Shown: positions 60,280 to 64,000 of the stretch, in pieces
How the letters are laid out: each line of letters begins with the position of its first letter
Numbering within the stretch: the first letter of the stretch is position 1
Assembly: GCF_001570805.1 (NCBI RefSeq)
Contig: NZ_BCSJ01000006.1
Span: 62,001-126,000 of the forward strand
Source of the DNA: Brevibacterium epidermidis NBRC 14811
GTDB lineage: Bacteria; Actinomycetota; Actinomycetes; Actinomycetales; Brevibacteriaceae
Direction of reading: 5' to 3'
DNA: 64,000 nucleotides
Made by a program: the position numbers and the translations under genes
Notes under the pieces: generated by a model
Seen by the model: the letters and a program-made list of their open reading frames with translations, nothing else
Database searches by the model: none
Told to the model about the DNA's origin: nothing

Positions 60280-61380
60280 TCAGCCTTCAACCTTGATTGA
60301 GTCGATGACCTCTTCGATCTGCTTGCGCAGGTCATCGGACAGTGGTGCGGACCCGGCGGAATCAGCAGCGGACTTCTGTCCCTCTTCCGAGACCACGAAC
60401 TTCTCCCAGGCCTTGACCATGTCCACGGTCTCCTGGTCCTTGTAGGACGAGCAGACGAGGTGGTAGGAGACGAGCACGATCGGGTAGGCGCCGGACTCGG
60501 TGGTGTCGCGGGCCAGGTCGAAAGCGAGGTCGCCTTCGCTGCGGCCTTCGACCTTCTCGGAGGCGTCGACGACCTTTGAAGCGGCTTCAGGGGAGAGTTC
60601 GACGAACTCGTCGCCGACCTTGACCTTGGCGGTGGAGAGTTCACCGACGGCCGAGGCATCCGCGTAGCCGATGGCTCCCTCGGTGTCGGAGACGGTCTGG
60701 ATGATGCCGTCGGTGCCCTGTGCAGCCTCGCCGCCGTACTCCTTCGGGAAGTTTCCGTCGACCTCGGCGTCCCAGTCCTTCTCGGCGGTGGCCTTGAGGT
60801 ACTCGGCGAAGTTCTCCGTGGTGCCCGAGTCATCGGCGCGGTGAACGGCGGTGATCTTGAGATCCGGGAGGTCGGCATCCGGGTTGTCGGCCTTGATGGC
60901 CTTGTCGTTCCAGTTCGTGATGTCGCCCTTGAAGATCTTCGCGATCGTGGCGGGGGAGAGGTTGAGCTCGTCGACGCCCTTGACGTTGAAGGTCACGGCG
61001 ATGGGCGAGATGTAGACGGGGAACTCGTAGGCTCCGTCGGCGCCGCAGGCTTCCTGTCCAGCCTTGACCTCTTCGTCGTCGAGGTGGGCGTCGGATCCGG
61101 CGAACTGAGCGTTGCCGGCGAGGAACTGCTCACGACCGGCACCCGATCCATCGGGGGAGTAGTTGACGGTGACGCCGGAGTTCTGCGAGGTGAAGTCCGC
61201 TGTCCAGGCATCCATCGCGGCCTTCTGCGAGGAGGCGCCGATGCCGGTCAGGGTGCCCTGCAGGTCGCTGCTGCCGCCGGAGGCCTCTTCACCGGTGGCG
61301 GACTGGCCGCCGCAAGCCGAGAGGGTGATGGCGCCGACCGCGAGGATCGCTGCGGAGGGGGCGAGATGCTTCATCTTCAC
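60280..61380 (-). CDS. pstS: Phosphate-binding lipoprotein
   Basis: 366 aa from GTG 61380, chosen because GAAAGG lies 7 nt upstream; ATG starts at 61374, 61395 and 61407 (GTG) are alternatives. The signal peptide HLAPSAAILAVGAITLSACGG has lipobox LSAC, so the protein is anchored outside the membrane. The PstS fold is seen in GTLTGIGASSQKAAMDAW, the phosphate-binding SPDGSGAGREQF, and AVHRADDSGTTENFAEYL. It delivers phosphate to PstC/PstA. First gene of the operon, preceded by an 11-bp direct-repeat PHO box. Confidence 0.95.
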   Translation of the reverse strand: MKMKHLAPSAAILAVGAITLSACGGQSATGEEASGGSSDLQGTLTGIGASSQKAAMDAWTADFTSQNSGVTVNYSPDGSGAGREQFLAGNAQFAGSDAHLDDEEVKAGQEACGADGAYEFPVYISPIAVTFNVKGVDELNLSPATIAKIFKGDITNWNDKAIKADNPDADLPDLKITAVHRADDSGTTENFAEYLKATAEKDWDAEVDGNFPKEYGGEAAQGTDGIIQTVSDTEGAIGYADASAVGELSTAKVKVGDEFVELSPEAASKVVDASEKVEGRSEGDLAFDLARDTTESGAYPIVLVSYHLVCSSYKDQETVDMVKAWEKFVVSEEGQKSAADSAGSAPLSDDLRKQIEEVIDSIKVEG

Positions 61381-61470
61381 GAAGATGCCTTTCATGTTTG
61401 TGGACACAGCTCGAGAGTTCTCGATTGCTCGTGGTCCACGCTAAGGATCACGCGTGAAGTGCAAGGAGTT

Positions 61471-61492
61471 GGAACGTGAATGGAAGGTGAAT
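61471..61492 (-). promoter_or_regulatory. PHO box upstream of pstS
   Basis: Two adjacent 11-mers, GGAACGTGAAT (61471-61481) and GGAAGGTGAAT (61482-61492) on the forward strand, match at 10 of 11 positions. On the coding strand they read ATTCACCTTCC-ATTCACGTTCC, like the 11-bp PhoP repeats of streptomycetes. A weaker third unit lies at 61460-61470 and a fourth near 61449-61459. Confidence 0.7.
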
Positions 61493-61704
61493 GAGCGGCG
61501 AAGGGTTGGAGCCGTCGTGAGTGCTCGATCACAGATCTCGTCGGTTTCATGAAAGGATCGTTGTCGGGACCGGCATTCCCGCGCCGAGGCGGCCCGCCCG
61601 GTGTGCGCACAGAATCGCTAAGGCAGGGCCCGCGTGGCCCACGCACAAAGTCGCCGAGGCTGCCCGCCCAGTACCCGTGCACGGTTCTGAGGTTCGTCGA
61701 TCCC

Positions 61705-61734
61705 TTGCCCCGGTCCGACCTGTGTCCCTACGGT
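61705..61734 (+). promoter_or_regulatory. Candidate leaderless promoter of the methyltransferase gene
   Basis: TTGCCC (61705-61710), 18 bp and TACGGT (61729-61734), with 7 nt to the ATG at 61742 and no Shine-Dalgarno. Confidence 0.45.
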
Positions 61735-61741
61735 CGCTGCC

Positions 61742-62551
61742 ATGAAGGAACAGAACCGATACGTCCTCGGAGAATCCGAAACCGAACATTCACGACTGCG
61801 CGACCAATCGGTCGTCTTCGACCCGCCGACCATCCAACTGCTCACCGAAGCGGGACTCACCGAAGGCATGAGCGTCCTCGACATCGGCACCGGTGCCGGA
61901 GATGTCGCTGTCATCGCCGCCGATCTCGTCGGTCCCAGCGGGCATGTGCTTGCCGTCGACCGCAGTCCCGAGGCGCTCGAAGGGGCCCGTCGCCGGCTGG
62001 GGCATCGGCGAGAGATCGAAATCGCCGAGGCGGACCTCACCGTCCTCGACCTCGACCAGCAGTTCGATGCGATCGTCGGCAGGGCCGTGCTCATGCACGT
62101 GAGCAGCCCGGTCGAGGTGTTGGAGCGACTCCGCCGGCATCTGCGGCCCGGAGGACTGATGGTCATGCACGAATTCGACCTCACCCAGCAATGGACGAGC
62201 GTGAGCACCCCGCTCTGGGACCGGGTGAGAACACTGATTCTGCAGACATTCGAATCGATAGGAATCCACAACACGTTGGGGCGTGACCTCTTCGCGGCCT
62301 TTCGTTCCGCCGGGCTGCCCGATCCGCACTTGACCTTGGGCGCACCGGTGGGAGGCGGGGCAGAAGCGCCGAGCTTCGGATGGGTCAACGTCCTGGCCGG
62401 TCTGCTGCCCTACCTCGAGCAGCAAGGGATTGTGACCGCCGATGAAATCGGTATCGACTCGCTCACTCAGCGCCTCACCGACGATTTGGATGCCGAGGAC
62501 GCCACGCTCCTCGGACCGTTGATGTACGGCGCGTACTGCACCGTCGGCTGA
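61742..62551 (+). CDS. Class I SAM-dependent methyltransferase
   Basis: 269 aa. VLDIGTGAGDVAVIAADLVG is the SAM-binding motif I, VLAVDRSPEALEGARRRLG motif II and FDAIVGRAVLMHVSSPVEVLERLRRHLRPGG motif III of the Methyltransf_11/25 type. The C-terminal 100 residues are a substrate-binding extension with no recognisable signature. Substrate unknown; it lies alone between divergent pstS and a convergent Nudix gene. Confidence 0.88.
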   Translation: MKEQNRYVLGESETEHSRLRDQSVVFDPPTIQLLTEAGLTEGMSVLDIGTGAGDVAVIAADLVGPSGHVLAVDRSPEALEGARRRLGHRREIEIAEADLTVLDLDQQFDAIVGRAVLMHVSSPVEVLERLRRHLRPGGLMVMHEFDLTQQWTSVSTPLWDRVRTLILQTFESIGIHNTLGRDLFAAFRSAGLPDPHLTLGAPVGGGAEAPSFGWVNVLAGLLPYLEQQGIVTADEIGIDSLTQRLTDDLDAEDATLLGPLMYGAYCTVG

Positions 62552-62623
62552 AACCGCAGCGGCCTCGCCGAGGCGCCCCACCCTCACCGGTGAATCGGTT
62601 CGTCCGTCGAGGGAACCCCCGAA

Positions 62624-63598
62624 TCAGCTGTCGATGGGGCGGACGCGTTCGATCTCGACGATGCGCGGCACCGGTCCGGGTCGTACGTAGGCGATGAGGA
62701 CCTCACCGGGCTTGAGATACGGATCGTCCTTTGGCAGCTTTTCGGCCACGCGTTTCGGAGAATGAGCGGCGTAGACGGAGAAGATCGTCGGCAGCACCGG
62801 ACGGTGGGTGCAGTAGATGATGGGCTTGCCTTTTGCCAGCAGCTTCTCGATATAGCGGACGGTCTTGTCCGGGTTCGCTGCGGTCGCCTTCTCGCTGAGC
62901 GTCGACACCTTCTTGATCGACTTGCCCGTCGCCGCCGACAGCGGAGTCAGCGTCGCCATGCACCGCTTCCAAGGGCTCGAGGCGAGCTTTCGAACACCCC
63001 AGGCCCCCAACAGTCCGGTCAGCGCCATGGCCTGTCGGGTGCCGAGTTTGAGCAGCGGCCGCACATGCTCGGTCTCGTACCATTTCGCACGCGGGAACGC
63101 CTTCCCGTGGCGGACGAGGATGAGCGGCCAGGCTCGCAGCGCGTCCGTCTCAGCGAACTTCTCCAGCGCGTCGAGCTGCTCCCGATCCGCAAACGACGTC
63201 AGCTTCGACCGGGCCTTGTCGACCGGGAACCACGCGGCACGGTCGACCTCCCGAGCGTTCATCGGGGCGAAGTCAGCCTCGTCCTTGACTTCGGCCGACC
63301 AGTAGAAGACCTTCTTCAGCGTGTTCTTGCCGACCGTGTACTCGGCAGAGGGAAGGGGGATGCCGAGGTGGATGTCGAATCCCGTCTCCTCCTTGACCTC
63401 GCGGATCGCGGTCTCCGGCAGGGTCTCTCCCGGGTCGACCTTGCCCTTGGGCCACGACCAGTCGTTGTATTTCGGGCGGTGGATGAGCACCACTTCGAGC
63501 CCTTTCGGACCCTGCCGCCAGCACACCGCCCCGGCGGCAAGGACATCGGCAGTGACGCGCGATGACGCCTGTGCCGACGCGACTTCGGACTGGCTCAC
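62624..63598 (-). CDS. Nudix hydrolase/histidine phosphatase fusion, MutT1-like
   Basis: 324 aa. The Nudix box [23 protein letters not shown] (residues about 52-74) fits G-x5-E-x7-REUxEExGU. The second half (about 150-324) is a histidine phosphatase with the RHG motif in [12 protein letters not shown] and a second conserved His in [18 protein letters not shown]. This fusion matches mycobacterial MutT1, which hydrolyses 8-oxo-GTP and diadenosine polyphosphates; in Mycobacterium tuberculosis it also neighbours ppk1. ATGA overlap with ppk1, so one operon. A role in nucleotide-pool cleaning or polyphosphate-linked nucleotide turnover is inferred. Confidence 0.92.
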   Translation of the reverse strand: MSQSEVASAQASSRVTADVLAAGAVCWRQGPKGLEVVLIHRPKYNDWSWPKGKVDPGETLPETAIREVKEETGFDIHLGIPLPSAEYTVGKNTLKKVFYWSAEVKDEADFAPMNAREVDRAAWFPVDKARSKLTSFADREQLDALEKFAETDALRAWPLILVRHGKAFPRAKWYETEHVRPLLKLGTRQAMALTGLLGAWGVRKLASSPWKRCMATLTPLSAATGKSIKKVSTLSEKATAANPDKTVRYIEKLLAKGKPIIYCTHRPVLPTIFSVYAAHSPKRVAEKLPKDDPYLKPGEVLIAYVRPGPVPRIVEIERVRPIDS

Positions 63599-64000
63599 GC
63601 CTCATCCCCGATTCGCCGACGGTTCCGGTGCCGACGGATGAGTTCCGTCTGATAGTCGACGAGGATGTTGCCCTCGTCGTCGTGGGTCCGCCGTGTCCAC
63701 TTGCCGTCGCCGGCCAGGTCGAACACCGAGGTGGTCTCGGCGAAGGCGAGATCGAAGAGTTCGATGATCTCCGCCCGATGCCCGTCGTCGACGATCTGCA
63801 CGAGCGCTTCGACCCGCCGGTCGAGGTTGCGGTGCATCATATCGGCCGAACCGATGTAGACGATCGGATCGCCGCTGTTGCCGAAGACGAAGGCGCGGGA
63901 GTGTTCGAGGAAGCGTCCGAGTACGGAACGGACGGTGATGTTCTCACTCAGTCCTTCGATGCCCGGGCGCAGGGCGCAGATTCCGCGGACGAAGACTTCG
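63595..64000 (-). CDS. ppk1: Polyphosphate kinase 1, C-terminal part (5' end beyond window)
   Basis: Only the last 135 codons are in the window. The reverse-strand frame reads through RGICALRPG, the conserved [18 protein letters not shown] and [14 protein letters not shown], which are the C2 domain of PPK1; the catalytic His lies upstream outside the window. PPK1 makes polyphosphate from ATP. With Pst, PiT and MutT1-like nearby it completes a phosphate-storage neighbourhood. The C-terminus has an extra basic RRHRNRRR stretch. Confidence 0.93.
   Translation of the reverse strand, partial: EVFVRGICALRPGIEGLSENITVRSVLGRFLEHSRAFVFGNSGDPIVYIGSADMMHRNLDRRVEALVQIVDDGHRAEIIELFDLAFAETTSVFDLAGDGKWTRRTHDDEGNILVDYQTELIRRHRNRRRIGDEA

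Noticed and set aside
1..64000. CRISPR array, prophage, IS element or integrative element
   Set aside because: No spaced repeat array, transposase, integrase, phage structural gene or attachment-site duplication was seen, including beside tRNA-Lys.

Overview
The window is 64 kb of gene-dense, high-GC DNA with short intergenic gaps and many ATGA/GTGA start-stop overlaps. The gene families (QsuB-type dehydroshikimate dehydratase, ppk1 next to a Nudix/histidine-phosphatase fusion, Pst operon with an 11-bp-repeat PHO box, DUF4383, DUF2249, heme-binding nitrobindin-like FABP, PspC, HxlR-SCP2 fusion) point to an actinobacterium of the Micrococcales. Brevibacterium is my best guess, but no 16S gene is present to confirm it. 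I see no phage, IS element, integrase, CRISPR array or plasmid signature; this looks like ordinary chromosome with accessory operons.

Layout. 1-9 kb: end of a CPBP protease, DoxX, a stand-alone SIP domain, nicotinamidase PncA, an MMPL exporter with a NarL-type two-component system beside it, a beta-propeller lipoprotein and a small thioredoxin-like protein. 9-15 kb: a beta-lactamase-fold protein with a Pro/Ala tail, an AhpD-like protein, a GlxA-type regulator, three 23-bp tandem repeats, GAPDH, a small XRE protein and a HhH-like protein. 15.8-21.4 kb: a quinate/shikimate catabolic island (MHS transporter, QsuB, IclR regulator, AroQ, QsuD-like dehydrogenase) in which the transporter carries an in-frame TAG. 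21.4-33.4 kb: a VTT membrane protein, an Asp/Gly-tailed membrane protein overlapping an OmpR-type two-component system, then six translationally coupled genes (three glycosyltransferases, an ABC exporter, two APH-fold kinases). This six-gene set is the best candidate for an undescribed system. 33.4-35.4 kb: a membrane protein, an aldo/keto reductase and a pterin carbinolamine dehydratase. 35.5-41.2 kb: a cell-wall sugar salvage operon (GntR, AnmK, sodium:solute symporter, MurQ, BadF-type kinase). 41-50.9 kb: GNAT, membrane GT2, FAD monooxygenase, PspC, LD-carboxypeptidase, an aldo/keto reductase divergent from an MmyB-type regulator with a TAG at codon 5, a DUF2249 pair, an O-methyltransferase, an RDD protein and a nitrobindin-like protein. 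51-56 kb: tRNA-Lys, EcsC, a conserved hypothetical, PhoU-like DUF47 plus PiT, DUF4383, and a RibD/DHFR-like protein divergent from an HxlR regulator. 57-64 kb: pstB-pstA-pstC-pstS (reverse strand), a methyltransferase, the Nudix/phosphatase and the C-terminus of polyphosphate kinase.

Themes. Phosphate handling is concentrated at the right end (PiT with its accessory, Pst with PHO box, PPK1 with MutT1-like). Cell-envelope functions dominate the middle (glycan operon, MurNAc salvage, LD-carboxypeptidase, GT2). Several genes appear leaderless: a TAnnnT-like -10 box sits 6-7 nt before the start codon with no Shine-Dalgarno. Perfect inverted repeats mark probable operators for most local regulators. 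A decamer, GCCGAGGCGG, is strongly over-represented on both strands, including in intergenic DNA.
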